A program made the position numbers and the translations under genes. This document shows, piece by piece, positions 7,156 through 15,760 of a stretch of DNA of 44,851 nucleotides (the stretch's first letter is position 1; the number at the start of each line of letters is the position of its first letter). The notes below the pieces were generated by a model, which was given only the letters and a program-made list of their open reading frames with translations, made no database searches and was not told the DNA's origin. Source of the stretch: DASQQQ01 sp036390995. GTDB taxonomy: Bacteria; Actinomycetota; UBA4738; HRBIN12. The stretch spans positions 1 through 44,851 of the forward strand of contig DASWAT010000045.1 in NCBI GenBank assembly GCA_036390995.1, given 5' to 3'.

Positions 7156-8390
7156 CCCCGGTCTCCAGCCGGCCCCCCGTCCAGACCGAACCGGGTGTGG
7201 AGGATGCGGACGGCCCGCTCGGCGTCGACGCCGCGGATGACGCACGAGACCCGGATCGAGGAGGTCGAGATCATCTCGATGTTGATGCCGTCGGCGGCGA
7301 GCGCGTCGAACATATCCGCGGCCACGCCGGGATCGCTCTTCATGCCGGCGCCCACGAGCGAGACCTTCGCGATCGCGTCGTCGGCCGAGAAGCGCGCGGC
7401 CCCGACCTCACCGACCATCCGGCGGACGGTGGACTCGAGCCTCGGGAGGTCGTCGCGCGCGACCGTGAACGACAGGTCGGTCTTCCCCGCGTGGGACACG
7501 TTCTGGACGATCATGTCCACGTTCACGCCCTCGGCCGCAACGGCCTTGAAGATGGCCGCGGCGACGCCGGGACGGTCGGGGACGTCCTCGAGGGTGATCT
7601 TCGCCTCCCCGTCGTCGAGGGCCACGCCGGAGATGAGCGCCTGTTCCATCCCGATCTCGTCCTCCCCCACGACCCACGTACCGCTCTCGTTCGAGAACGA
7701 GGACCGAACGTGGACCCGCACGTCGTTCCTGCGAGCGTACTCCACGGACCGCACCTGGAGGACCTTCGCCCCCGCCGCCGCGAACTCCAGCATGGCCTCG
7801 TACGAGATCCGGTCGACCTTCCGCGCCTCGGGGATGATCCGGGGATCGGCGGTGAACACCCCGGCCACGTCCGTGTAGATCTCGCAAGCCTCGGCGCCGA
7901 GCGCGGCCGCCATGGCCACGGCGGTGGTGTCGGAGCCCCCGCGCCCGAGCGTGGTGATGTCGTACGAGGTCGACAGGCCCTGGAACCCGGCCAGGATCAC
8001 GACGTTGCCGGCCTGGAGCGATTCGACGATGCGCTTCGGCCGAATCTCCACGATCCGTGCCTTGCCGTGCTGGGTGTCGGTGATGATGCCGGCCTGCGAG
8101 CCCGTATACGAGGCCGCCCGGCAGCCCCTGGCGCACACCGCGATCGCGAGCAGCGCCATGGCGATCCGCTCGCCCGCGGTGAGGAGCATGTCGAGCTCTC
8201 GAGGCTCCGGGATCGGCGTGATGTGGTGGGCCAGGCCGAGCAGCTCGTCGGTGGTGTGCCCCATCGCCGAGACGACCGCCACGACGTCGTGTCCGGCCTC
8301 CCGGGCCGCGACCACCCGGTCCGCCACCGCCTGGATCCGCTCGGCGTCGGCCACCGAGGTGCCGCCGTACTTCTGGACGATGATCGACAC
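7152..8390 (-). CDS. lysC: Aspartate kinase with two ACT domains
   Basis: 412 residues from a GTG at 8390, with AGGAGG about 8 nt upstream deciding the start. The kinase domain opens with IIVQKYGGTSVADAERI and contains the GRGGSDTTA nucleotide-binding segment near residue 155. Two ACT domains follow from about residue 265 (EDVPDRPGVAAAIFKAVA; then KVSLVGAGMKSDPGVAADMF), the lysine/threonine feedback sites of the short (Corynebacterium-type) aspartokinases. It phosphorylates L-aspartate to start the aspartate-family amino acids and diaminopimelate. In related genes an internal start yields a separate regulatory beta subunit; I cannot confirm that here. It lies upstream of a zinc-ribbon gene and asd in one transcription unit. 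Confidence 0.96.
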   Translation of the reverse strand: MSIIVQKYGGTSVADAERIQAVADRVVAAREAGHDVVAVVSAMGHTTDELLGLAHHITPIPEPRELDMLLTAGERIAMALLAIAVCARGCRAASYTGSQAGIITDTQHGKARIVEIRPKRIVESLQAGNVVILAGFQGLSTSYDITTLGRGGSDTTAVAMAAALGAEACEIYTDVAGVFTADPRIIPEARKVDRISYEAMLEFAAAGAKVLQVRSVEYARRNDVRVHVRSSFSNESGTWVVGEDEIGMEQALISGVALDDGEAKITLEDVPDRPGVAAAIFKAVAAEGVNVDMIVQNVSHAGKTDLSFTVARDDLPRLESTVRRMVGEVGAARFSADDAIAKVSLVGAGMKSDPGVAADMFDALAADGINIEMISTSSIRVSCVIRGVDAERAVRILHTRFGLDGGPAGDRG

Positions 8391-8460
8391 GGGAGATCCT
8401 CCTCGGCGGGATGAGGGTAACAGGGGCGCGTAGCCCACACGGGGACGTGCGGGGTGGCGG

Positions 8461-10569
8461 TCAGCGCTCGGCGAGGCCGAGCGCTCGCCGCAGGAAGTCC
8501 AGCTGCACGCGGAGCACGTTCTCGGTGACGGCGGTCGAACGCGTGAGGTGCGTGGCGTTCGGCAGCAGGACGAGCTCGTGGAACCTCCCCGCCTCGAACA
8601 GCGCCGCCGAGAGCCGCAGGGTGTTCGCCACCACCACGTTGTCGTCGGCCAGGCCGTGGATCAGCAGGAGAGGGCGCTCCAGGTTCGCGGCGTCCCCGAT
8701 GGGCGAGCTCCGCCGGTAGGCCTCGGGCTCCTCGTCGGGGTGACCGAGGTAGCGCTCGGTGTAGAAGGTGTCGTACAGGTGCTGGTCGGTGACGGGCGCC
8801 CCGGCGACGGCGGCATGGAAGACGTCGGGCCGCCGCAAGATCGCCATCGCGGCCAGCTCGCCCCCGAACGACCAGCCTCGGATCGCTACCCGAGACAGGT
8901 CCAGGAACGCGTGCTGCTCGGCAGCCGCGTGGAGCGCGTCCACCTGATCCTCGAGGGTGACGGTGAAGTCGCGGTAGACCTCGCGGTCCCAGGCCGGACC
9001 GCGCCCGGGCATGCCGCGACCGTCGACGACCAGGACCGCGAAGCCCTGGTCCGCGAACCATTGCGACGTGAGGTGCGCGGAGGCCGTGCGGAACACGCGC
9101 TGGCCGTGAGGCCCGCCGTACGGATCCATGAGGACCGGGATCGGTCCCTCGGGCTCGCGGCCCTGTGGCAGGAAGAGGGCAGCCAGCAGCTCGCGCTCGC
9201 CCAGGCGCAGGTACCGAGGCTGCGGCCGGACCACGGGCACCTCGGCGAGGTTCTCGATCCGGGCGAGCACGTCGTCGCCACGGACCACGGTGGTCTCGCG
9301 ACGCGGGCCGCCGGCCGTGGCCGAGGTGACGACCAGCACGTCGCCCCCCTCGACACCGGTGTGCACGCCGGGTTCCTTCGTCAGGCGCCGGAGGCCCGTG
9401 TCCTGTGCCCATCGCCACAGGTGGACCTCGAGCGGATCGTCCGAGGCCGTGAACAGCACGCCCTCACCCGCGGAGACGACCTCGCGCACCTGCAGGCCGG
9501 GGGGCGTGACGGCCCGGCCGTCGATCGTGAGCCGGTAGGTGTCGACGTCGCGGTCGGCGATCACCCAGACCACCCGCCCGTCGTCGAGCCGGACCGGTGC
9601 GTCCTCGGGCAGGTCGATCCACTCCGGGTCGGACACCTCCCCGACGAGCCTGGTCTCGCCGGTCGCCTCGTCGGCCCTCAACAGCTGTACCGTTCGCTGA
9701 TCCCGGGTCTGGACGAGGAGCAGGAGGGGCCCGCTCCGGCTCCAGTGCACGCGCGCGAGGTAAGGGAACGCCGCCCGGTCCCACGTGACCTCCACGCGCT
9801 CGCCGCTCGCGGCGTCGAAGACCCAGAGCGTGACGACGGCGTCGTTCGTGCCCGCCTGCGGGTAGTGCACCGCGCGCGGGGGCGCGGCCGGATCGGTCGG
9901 GTCCGAGATGTACCACGTGAGCACCTCGCGCTGGTCGACGTGCGTCGCGACCAGTCGCGTCCCGTCGGGCGACCACCAGTGGCCCCGGAGGCGGCGCATC
10001 TCCTCGGCCGCGACGAACTCCGGCAGACCCCAGAAGCTGTCGGGGTCGTCGTCGCCTGCGAGGACCCGGTCGGGCCCGTCCACGTCGCGAACGTGCAGCG
10101 CGCCACCGAGCACGTAGGCCACGCGCCCCCCCGCGGGGTCGAGCCGCGGGTCGTCCACGGCCCCGGGCACGGTGAGCTCGTCGACCCGGTCCTGCTCGAC
10201 ATCGGCCAGGAACGGTCGCCCCGACAGCGTGAAGACCAGACGGCGGACTTCGCGATCGGTGGCGTAGGCGGTCACCCCGCCGGCGCGCTCGCGGGTACGC
10301 TCGCGCCGGGCGCGCTCCGCCTCGGAGAGCGCCATGTCGTCCTCGTCCGTGCCATGGGCCCGCGGGTCGAAGAGGCAGCGCTCGTCAAGGCTCGCGACGT
10401 CGAGGACCCACAGGCACGTGACCGGATCGTCGCCGGCGCGCGAGCGGAGGAACACCACGCGCGACCCGTCGGGAGAGACCGTGAAATCCCGTGGAGCCCC
10501 CAGCGCGAATCCGCGGGTGCGGGCGACCTGCGCGGGGAAGTCGTCGGTCCGGGTGGGTTCGCTCACCAC
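8461..10569 (-). CDS. Prolyl oligopeptidase family S9 (DPP IV-like) peptidase
   Basis: 702 residues. The N-terminal roughly 450 residues are a beta-propeller rich in SPDGSRVVF- and SPDGTRLVA-like repeats; the C-terminal 250 form an alpha/beta hydrolase. The catalytic triad is visible: Ser near 567 in GWSFGGE, Asp near 642 in HGLADDNV, and His near 674 in PNATHLT. A double-glutamate motif (EEMRRLRG, near residue 190) matches the Glu-Glu pair that binds the substrate N-terminus in DPP IV. There is no signal peptide, so it is probably cytoplasmic. Likely activity is release of X-Pro dipeptides or related small peptides. Two consecutive GTG codons give a one-residue uncertainty at the start. recR ends 7 nt upstream. 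Confidence 0.92.
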   Translation of the reverse strand: MVSEPTRTDDFPAQVARTRGFALGAPRDFTVSPDGSRVVFLRSRAGDDPVTCLWVLDVASLDERCLFDPRAHGTDEDDMALSEAERARRERTRERAGGVTAYATDREVRRLVFTLSGRPFLADVEQDRVDELTVPGAVDDPRLDPAGGRVAYVLGGALHVRDVDGPDRVLAGDDDPDSFWGLPEFVAAEEMRRLRGHWWSPDGTRLVATHVDQREVLTWYISDPTDPAAPPRAVHYPQAGTNDAVVTLWVFDAASGERVEVTWDRAAFPYLARVHWSRSGPLLLLVQTRDQRTVQLLRADEATGETRLVGEVSDPEWIDLPEDAPVRLDDGRVVWVIADRDVDTYRLTIDGRAVTPPGLQVREVVSAGEGVLFTASDDPLEVHLWRWAQDTGLRRLTKEPGVHTGVEGGDVLVVTSATAGGPRRETTVVRGDDVLARIENLAEVPVVRPQPRYLRLGERELLAALFLPQGREPEGPIPVLMDPYGGPHGQRVFRTASAHLTSQWFADQGFAVLVVDGRGMPGRGPAWDREVYRDFTVTLEDQVDALHAAAEQHAFLDLSRVAIRGWSFGGELAAMAILRRPDVFHAAVAGAPVTDQHLYDTFYTERYLGHPDEEPEAYRRSSPIGDAANLERPLLLIHGLADDNVVVANTLRLSAALFEAGRFHELVLLPNATHLTRSTAVTENVLRVQLDFLRRALGLAER

Positions 10570-10576
10570 CGGCGCC

Positions 10577-11170
10577 TCACATCTCGCGACGGCCCTCGAG
10601 GGCCTGCGAGAGCGTGACCTCGTCCGCGTACTCGAGATCGCCGCCGACCGGCAGACCGCTGGCCAGCCGGGTGACCCGGACGCCGAGCGGCTTCAAGAGG
10701 CCCGCCACGTACATCGCCGTGGCGTTGCCCTCCAGGTTCGGGTTCGTTGCCAGGATGACCTCGGCGACGCGGTCGCGCTCGACCCGCTCGAGGAGCTCCT
10801 GTACGCGCAGGTCGTCGGGCCCGATCCCGTCGAGCGGCGAGATCGCGCCGCCGAGGATGTGGTACCGGCCCCGGACCACACCGGCCTTCTCGACGGTGGC
10901 CGCGTCTTTCGGCTCCTCCACCACGCAGAGCACCGTTCGGTCGCGGCTGTCGTCCCGGCAGATCCGGCACAGCTCATGCTCGGCGACGTTGCCGCACTCC
11001 CGGCAGAACACGATCCGCTCCTTCGCCGCGAGGACCGCCTCGGACAGGCGCTTGGCCTCATCGGCCGGCGCCTTCACCAGGTAGAAGGCCAGGCGCTGCG
11101 CGGACTTCGGCCCGATGCCGGGCAACCGCGACAGCTCGTCGATGAGATCTTGGATGGGGCCCTCGTACAT
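10577..11170 (-). CDS. recR: Recombination protein RecR
   Basis: 197 residues, standard length. It has an N-terminal helix-hairpin-helix (LSRLPGIGPKSAQRL), a four-cysteine zinc finger (CRECGNVAEHELCRICRD, residues about 57-74) and a Toprim domain starting LCVVEEPKD with the acidic residues expected, ending in the C-terminal ASGLPVGGDLEYADE segment. RecR acts with RecO/RecF to load RecA onto gapped DNA. It starts 8 nt after the dnaX stop. The small YbaB/EbfC gene that usually lies between dnaX and recR is absent here. Confidence 0.97.
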   Translation of the reverse strand: MYEGPIQDLIDELSRLPGIGPKSAQRLAFYLVKAPADEAKRLSEAVLAAKERIVFCRECGNVAEHELCRICRDDSRDRTVLCVVEEPKDAATVEKAGVVRGRYHILGGAISPLDGIGPDDLRVQELLERVERDRVAEVILATNPNLEGNATAMYVAGLLKPLGVRVTRLASGLPVGGDLEYADEVTLSQALEGRREM

Positions 11171-11178
11171 GGCCCTCC

Positions 11179-12879
11179 CTAGTCGCTCTCCGGCACGGAT
11201 GCCCCGAGCTCGGCCTTCAACCGAGCCAGCGCCTCGGCCTCGGACAGCGGCGGCTCGTCCTCCTCGGGGTCGGTCGGTCCGGCCACGGCGTCCCGCACCA
11301 CGCACCGGATCCGCGGGGCGATCCCGAGGACGGCCTGGAGGGCGCCCCGCAGCTCGCCCTCGCGCTCCTCGACCTTCGACGCGCCGAACGGGCGGTCCGG
11401 CGGGAACACCAGCTCGAGCGTGTCCCCGTCGAACGCGGCCGGCGTGGCGACCTCGAGGAACGAGGCGATCACGAGCTTGCGCTCGGAGCGGAGGTGGCCG
11501 ACGAGCGCTCCCCACGACGACCGGATCATGCTCACGTCCACCGCTGCGGTCCCCGCCCCCACCACAGGCTGCGCCGGCGCTGCGGGCTCGGGGACCCCGC
11601 GAGCCGCCGAGGGTGCGGTGGATCCCGAGGCGGTGGCAGGCTCGGGGGGGCCCGGAGCGACGGGAGGCTCGAGGGGAACCGCTGGCGGCCGCTCCGCCCC
11701 GGACGCGGCGGCGGGTGCGATGCCGGCGAGGCGCTCGAGGCGCTCGAGACGGGAGATCAGCCCGTGCGGCTGGGCATCGGTCTCGGGGATCGTGGCCCGA
11801 ACGAGCGCGAGCTCGAGCGTGAGCCGCGGCGAGGTGGTCCACCGCATGTCGGTCTGGGCCGCCAGCAGCAGCGCCATCACCCGGGCGAGCTCGGCCGAGG
11901 AGAACTTCGCGGCCTGCGCCCGCAGCTTCTCGACCTCGTCCTCGGTGACGTCGAGGAGCTCGCCCTGCTCGGGAGCCGTCCGGGCGAGCAGGAGGTTCCG
12001 GAAGTGGGTCAGCGACTCACTGGTCACGTGCCGGAGGTCGCGTCCCTCCTGCACGATGCCGTTCACGAGCTCGAACATCGTGCGCGCGTCGCCCACCGCC
12101 ACGGCGTCGGCCAGAGCGAACTGGACGTCGGAGGGCCCGGCGCCGACCAGCGACGCGACCACCTCCTCGCCGATCTGCCCCGCGCCGAGGACCGACGCCT
12201 GGTCCATGAGCGACAACGCGTCGCGGGCGGAGCCTTCGGTCTGCCGCGCGATGGCCTGGGCGGCGTCGGCGGACAGGGCGAGCCCCTCGTCCTTCGCGAT
12301 CCGCAGCAGCAGGTCGGCGACCACCTCCGCGGGGATCCTGCGGAAGTCGAACCGCTGGCACCGGCCGATGATCGTGGCCGGCATCTTGTGCGGCTCGGTG
12401 GTGGCCAGGATGAACCGCACGCCGACCGGCGGCTCCTCGAACACCTTCAGCAGCGCGTCGAAAGCCTCTCGCGAAAGGCGCTGGGCCTCGTCGATGATGT
12501 AGACCTTCTCGCGGCCCTGGACCGGCGCGGTGGGCGCCTTCTCGCGGAGCTCGCGGGCGTCGTCCACGCCGCCGTGCGAGGCCGCGTCGATCTCGACCAC
12601 GTCGAGGTGCGTGCCCTCGCGGATACGCAGGCACTGCTCGCAGGTCCCGCACGGCTCCGGCGTGGGACCGTGCTCGCAGTTCACCATCTTCGCCAGGATC
12701 CGGGCGGTGGAGGTCTTGCCGGTCCCCCGCGGGCCGGTGAACAGGAACGCGTGCGCCAGGCGTCCCTCGCGGACCGCGCCCATGAGCGCGCGGATCACGT
12801 GCTCCTGGCCGAGGACCTCGTTCGGGCCCTGCGGACGGTACTTGCGGTACAGGGACTGGTACTGCTTCTCGTCGGCCAC
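11179..12879 (-). CDS. dnaX: DNA polymerase III subunit gamma/tau
   Basis: 566 residues from a GTG at 12879, with GAGGGGAGC upstream. Order: the RuvB-like opening YRKYRPQGPNEVLGQEHV, Walker A GPRGTGKTST near residue 50, a zinc module (CEHG...CGTCEQC, residues about 68-83), Walker B YIIDEAQRLS near 128, a sensor 1 ATTEPHKMP, then the collar domain and a proline/alanine-rich linker from about residue 390. Walker B reads DEAQ where DEAH or DEVH is usual. The C-terminal domain (from about 450) resembles the tau polymerase-binding part. It is the clamp-loader motor of the replisome. The large SRP RNA gene lies 61 nt upstream on the same strand, and recR follows. Confidence 0.96.
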   Translation of the reverse strand: MADEKQYQSLYRKYRPQGPNEVLGQEHVIRALMGAVREGRLAHAFLFTGPRGTGKTSTARILAKMVNCEHGPTPEPCGTCEQCLRIREGTHLDVVEIDAASHGGVDDARELREKAPTAPVQGREKVYIIDEAQRLSREAFDALLKVFEEPPVGVRFILATTEPHKMPATIIGRCQRFDFRRIPAEVVADLLLRIAKDEGLALSADAAQAIARQTEGSARDALSLMDQASVLGAGQIGEEVVASLVGAGPSDVQFALADAVAVGDARTMFELVNGIVQEGRDLRHVTSESLTHFRNLLLARTAPEQGELLDVTEDEVEKLRAQAAKFSSAELARVMALLLAAQTDMRWTTSPRLTLELALVRATIPETDAQPHGLISRLERLERLAGIAPAAASGAERPPAVPLEPPVAPGPPEPATASGSTAPSAARGVPEPAAPAQPVVGAGTAAVDVSMIRSSWGALVGHLRSERKLVIASFLEVATPAAFDGDTLELVFPPDRPFGASKVEEREGELRGALQAVLGIAPRIRCVVRDAVAGPTDPEEDEPPLSEAEALARLKAELGASVPESD

Positions 12880-12940
12880 GTGCTCCCCTCGGGCGTCGGT
12901 CCTCCCCGCCCGGGGGAAGACGCGCGGGACGCTAAGTCTA

Positions 12941-13222
12941 GTGGTGACCGTGCACCCGCCGTTGACCGCACGGTGGACCCGATCGCATCACCGGCCGGTG
13001 GCTCCGGCCAGGCGACCCCACGGCACCCGCCAGCGCCCGCTTACGGCTGCTTCCTTCCGGATCTGACCGGGTTCGCAGGTTGGCGTCGCGTGGGACCCGA
13101 CCTTCATCGCCCCGTGCCGGGAGCAGGCTCGGACCCATCGGGCCGCGGGCGGGGATTCAGCCCCGCTGAAGCGGATTGCGGGTACAGGGCACCGCTGGCT
13201 CCCCACCTAGCACGGTCACCAC
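12941..13222 (-). ncRNA. ffs: Signal recognition particle RNA, large (Alu-domain) type
   Basis: Read on the minus strand, this 282-nt RNA carries the SRP S-domain core GGTCAGATCCGGAAGGAAG (around 13047-13067), where Ffh binds. It also has the 5' Alu-domain block with GGTGCCCTGTACCCGCAATC and GGGGCTGAATCCCCG, which closely matches the Bacillus subtilis scRNA as I remember it. The ends are set by a perfect 13-bp terminal helix: GTGGTGACCGTGC at the 5' end pairs with GCACGGTCACCAC at the 3' end. A TATACT -10 box lies 4 nt upstream. The position directly before dnaX repeats the scr-dnaX-recR order of Bacillus. It targets nascent membrane and secreted proteins with Ffh; the Alu domain is associated with elongation arrest. 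Confidence 0.93.
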
Positions 13223-13226
13223 GGCG

Positions 13227-13232
13227 AGTATA
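13227..13232 (-). promoter_or_regulatory. -10 box (TATACT) of the SRP RNA promoter
   Basis: TATACT on the minus strand, 4 nt before the 5' end of the SRP RNA as defined by its terminal helix. Spacing to the inferred transcription start is right for a housekeeping sigma factor. I see no convincing -35 hexamer 16-18 nt upstream. Confidence 0.5.
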
Positions 13233-13334
13233 CGGCCGCGCTCCGACGCCCTCGATTGGGGACGGCCCGGAGCGCTCGAACCCTGCCCCGGCACGCATCG
13301 AATCACATGTAGCGAGTGCAGAAAGGAGACGTCG

Positions 13335-13667
13335 ATGCACGTCTTTGCCATCGCTGTCTTGCTGGGGCTCGCCGTCACGATCGTGGCGGGGTTCGCCGAG
13401 CGGTACCTGATCAGGATCCCCGAGTTCCGCGCACTGGTCCTGGTGGGCCTGGGCGTCGGAGCCGCATGGGCGACCGGCTTCAACGTCTGGTCGCTGTGGG
13501 GGATCTCCTCACGGGCCGGCTGGCTGGGCACCACGCTCACCGGCGTGATGCTCGGCGGCATCGGCTACGCCTGGCACGTGACCCTGGGACTCTTCTCCGG
13601 CCTGGTTCGGAAGGTCACCGACGAGGCGACCACCATGGAGCGGACCCAGGGGCTGCGCGCCGCCTGA
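13335..13667 (+). CDS. Small multi-pass membrane protein, unknown function
   Basis: 110 residues with about three transmembrane helices: residues 2-20 (FAIAVLLGLAVTIVAGF), 31-52 (ALVLVGLGVGAAWATGF) and 65-90 (LGTTLTGVMLGGIGYAWHV), then a charged C-terminus. AAAGGAGA 7 nt before the ATG is a good Shine-Dalgarno site and fixes the start. I recognise no family; the pattern resembles small holin-like or DUF membrane proteins found across actinobacteria. It is the first plus-strand gene after the SRP RNA, with no obvious link to its neighbours. Confidence 0.72.
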   Translation: MHVFAIAVLLGLAVTIVAGFAERYLIRIPEFRALVLVGLGVGAAWATGFNVWSLWGISSRAGWLGTTLTGVMLGGIGYAWHVTLGLFSGLVRKVTDEATTMERTQGLRAA

Positions 13668-13768
13668 GCTACGCGAACATCCGAGCCTTCGGCCACCCGG
13701 TCCTCCGGGCGTGCCGGGGGCTCGAACCACGTCCAGGTCTGCACCGCGCGTTCGATACCCTCTGCCCG

Positions 13769-14467
13769 GTGATCGAGATCGGTGCGCTCCTGGTGGACTT
13801 CGACGGCACAGCGTGCTTGCACGACGTGGCCGAGCATCTGCTCCAACGGTTCGGTCACCCCTCGTGGCCCGAGTACGACGAGGCGGTCGACCGCGGCGAG
13901 ATGGGCCTGCGCGAGGCCGGGGATCATCAGGTCGCGCTGCTGGGCGGGAGCCACGACGAGATGCTCGCGTTCGTGCTCGAGCACTGTCCGCTCGACCCAA
14001 CGTTCGCGCCCTTCGTGGCGTGGGCGGCGGCCGAAGGCATCCCGGTGACGCTCGTCTCGGACGGGTTCGGCTTCTACATCCGCCCGATCCTGGAGGCCGA
14101 AGGCCTGGGCCATCTCGATGTGCGGACGAACGAGACCGTGTTCGGTGACGGTCTCCCCAGGCTCCGTCGCCCGCACGGCCACCCCGAGTGCGTGGGCTGC
14201 GGGACGTGCAAGATGCTCGCCGCGGTGCGCGCCCGGGAGGCGAACGGCGCCGTCGCGTTCGTGGGTGAGGGCCAGTCGGACCGCTACGGCGCGCTGTACT
14301 CGGACGTGGTGTTCGCGAAGGACGCGCTCGTCGGGATCTGCCGGGCGGATGGCGTCCCGTTCCTGCCGTGGCGGACCTTCGACGACGTGCGCACGACGCT
14401 CGAGGGACTGCGCGAGCTTCCCGGACCCGTCGCACCGGAACGGTGTCCCGGATGGCGCGAACCGTGA
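13769..14467 (+). CDS. MtnX-like HAD-IB phosphatase
   Basis: 232 residues from GTG at 13769. HAD motifs: I, VDFDGTAC near residue 10 (both aspartates present); II, LVSDGFGFYI near 95; a lysine in GTCKMLAAV near 146; IV, VGEGQSDRYGA near 165. The spacing and the C1 cap between motifs I and II fit subfamily IB, close to MtnX-like phosphatases (methionine salvage type), although no other salvage genes are nearby. A short cysteine cluster (HPECVGCGTC) precedes the motif III lysine. TACCCT lies 7 nt before the GTG and no Shine-Dalgarno is evident, suggesting leaderless translation. Its 3' end overlaps the next gene by 16 nt. Confidence 0.83.
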   Translation: MIEIGALLVDFDGTACLHDVAEHLLQRFGHPSWPEYDEAVDRGEMGLREAGDHQVALLGGSHDEMLAFVLEHCPLDPTFAPFVAWAAAEGIPVTLVSDGFGFYIRPILEAEGLGHLDVRTNETVFGDGLPRLRRPHGHPECVGCGTCKMLAAVRAREANGAVAFVGEGQSDRYGALYSDVVFAKDALVGICRADGVPFLPWRTFDDVRTTLEGLRELPGPVAPERCPGWREP

Positions 14468-15378
14468 TCGAGCTGCCGGGGGGGATGACCCAACGGCCTC
14501 CCACCGTCGCCGACGTCGCCGCCATCACCGAGCTGATCGCGGCGTGCGAGGAGCATGACGACGGCGTGGCCGAGATCGACCCGGAGGACCTCGACATGGC
14601 GTTCGGCAGGGTCGGCTGGGATCCATCGACCGACGGCATCCTGGTCTTCGACGGCGAGGTCCCCGTCGCGTGGGCCGAGGTGTACCGCGACCGAGCCGAG
14701 GCCGACGTCCGACCCTCGCACCGCGGTCGAGGGCTCGGCGTTGCGCTCCTCGCGTGGACCGAGGACCGGGGCCGGGAGCTCGGGCTCGGTGAGCTCGGTC
14801 AGACGAAGACCGCGGCGAACACCGGGGCCAGGGAGCTCTTCTCCTCGAACGGCTATCGGCGCGCGTGGGAGTCGTGGATCCTGCGGATCGAGCTCGACGA
14901 GCCTCCGCCGGCGCCGATCGTCCCCGACGGGGTCTCGATCAGGACGTACGACTCTGCGCGAGACGAGCGTATGGTCCACCGGGTCTGGGAGGATGCGATC
15001 AGCGCCGCGCGGGGGCGCGAACCCGACCCGCTCGACGTGTGGGCCTCGCAGTCGATCGCGCACGCAGCGTTCGCTCCCGAGCTCTCGAAGGTCGCCCTCG
15101 ACGGGGAGCGCGTCGTCGGCGCGCTCCTCGCGTACGACTTCCCGGACGCCAGCGAGGTGTGGATCGGACAGGTGGCGACCGCGGCGTCCCACCGCCGCCA
15201 GGGGATCGCCGGCGCGCTGCTCCGGACGGTGTTCGCCGCCTCGCGGGAGATCGGCCGTGAGCGATGCGGGCTCTCGACCGACTCGTGGACGGGCGCGCGA
15301 CGCCTGTACGAGCGGAACGGGATGCGTGTGGTGCGGACGTACGCGCGCTGGGCGAAGGCGCTCACACAGCCCGGCTGA
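14452..15378 (+). CDS. Tandem GNAT-domain acetyltransferase
   Basis: 308 residues with two GNAT domains in series. The first has acetyl-CoA loop RGRGLGVALL near residue 97 and closes with ELFSSNGYRR; the second has RRQGIAGALL near residue 247 and closes with LYERNGMRV. The arrangement resembles mycothiol synthase MshD and many uncharacterised actinobacterial two-domain GNATs; I cannot assign the acceptor. The ATG at 14452 overlaps the end of the HAD gene by 16 nt; a later ATG at 14485 would also keep the whole fold. It is followed by a tRNA-Ser gene on the other strand. Confidence 0.83.
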   Translation: MARTVIELPGGMTQRPPTVADVAAITELIAACEEHDDGVAEIDPEDLDMAFGRVGWDPSTDGILVFDGEVPVAWAEVYRDRAEADVRPSHRGRGLGVALLAWTEDRGRELGLGELGQTKTAANTGARELFSSNGYRRAWESWILRIELDEPPPAPIVPDGVSIRTYDSARDERMVHRVWEDAISAARGREPDPLDVWASQSIAHAAFAPELSKVALDGERVVGALLAYDFPDASEVWIGQVATAASHRRQGIAGALLRTVFAASREIGRERCGLSTDSWTGARRLYERNGMRVVRTYARWAKALTQPG

Positions 15379-15385
15379 GCAACGG

Positions 15386-15470
15386 CGGTGGCCGCGGGAT
15401 TCGAACCCGCGAGGGGTTGCCCCCTACACGCTCTCCAGGCGTGCCCCTTCGTCCGCTCGGGCAGGCCACC
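15386..15470 (-). tRNA. tRNA-Ser (GGA anticodon)
   Basis: 85 nt. The 7-bp acceptor stem GGTGGCC/GGCCACC, discriminator G, anticodon stem CACGC/GCGTG with loop CTGGAGA (anticodon GGA, reading UCC and UCU), and T arm GCGGG-TTCGAAT-CCCGC are all present. The long variable arm is typical of serine tRNAs. CCA is not encoded. Confidence 0.95.
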
Positions 15471-15760
15471 GCGACAAGTCTACGGAAACGCGGAGGGCGG
15501 ACCGGGCGCCGCCCGGCCGTCACGCAGCCTTGGAGCAACCGGCTCGGAGACGATGCGATGAGGGGGCCAAGACCGTTCCCTCGAACCGTCCCCTGATGAT
15601 GCCCTCGCCGTCGATGAGCACCCGAGCGCATCGGATCGTGAACCTCGGATCAACGGCCGAAGTTGGGCCCGCCGGACTTCGCGGCGGTCAGCCTGAACCG
15701 CGCCCACCACTCGCCGGTATGCCTGACGACGTTCCGATCGCTTGGGGAAGGTTGCGGCAG
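15471..15760. other. Gene-free stretch downstream of tandem GNAT / tRNA-Ser
   Basis: About 290 bases with no convincing gene on either strand. Short frames exist, but they have unnatural composition and no start context. I see no RNA fold, repeat or terminator I can support. It lies at the edge of the degraded patch between the two tRNA-Ser genes and may be remnant sequence. Confidence 0.5.

Noticed and set aside
13006..13103. Small-type SRP RNA limited to the S-domain
   Set aside because: The Alu-domain block upstream and the 13-bp terminal helix show that the gene is the larger form covering 12941-13222.
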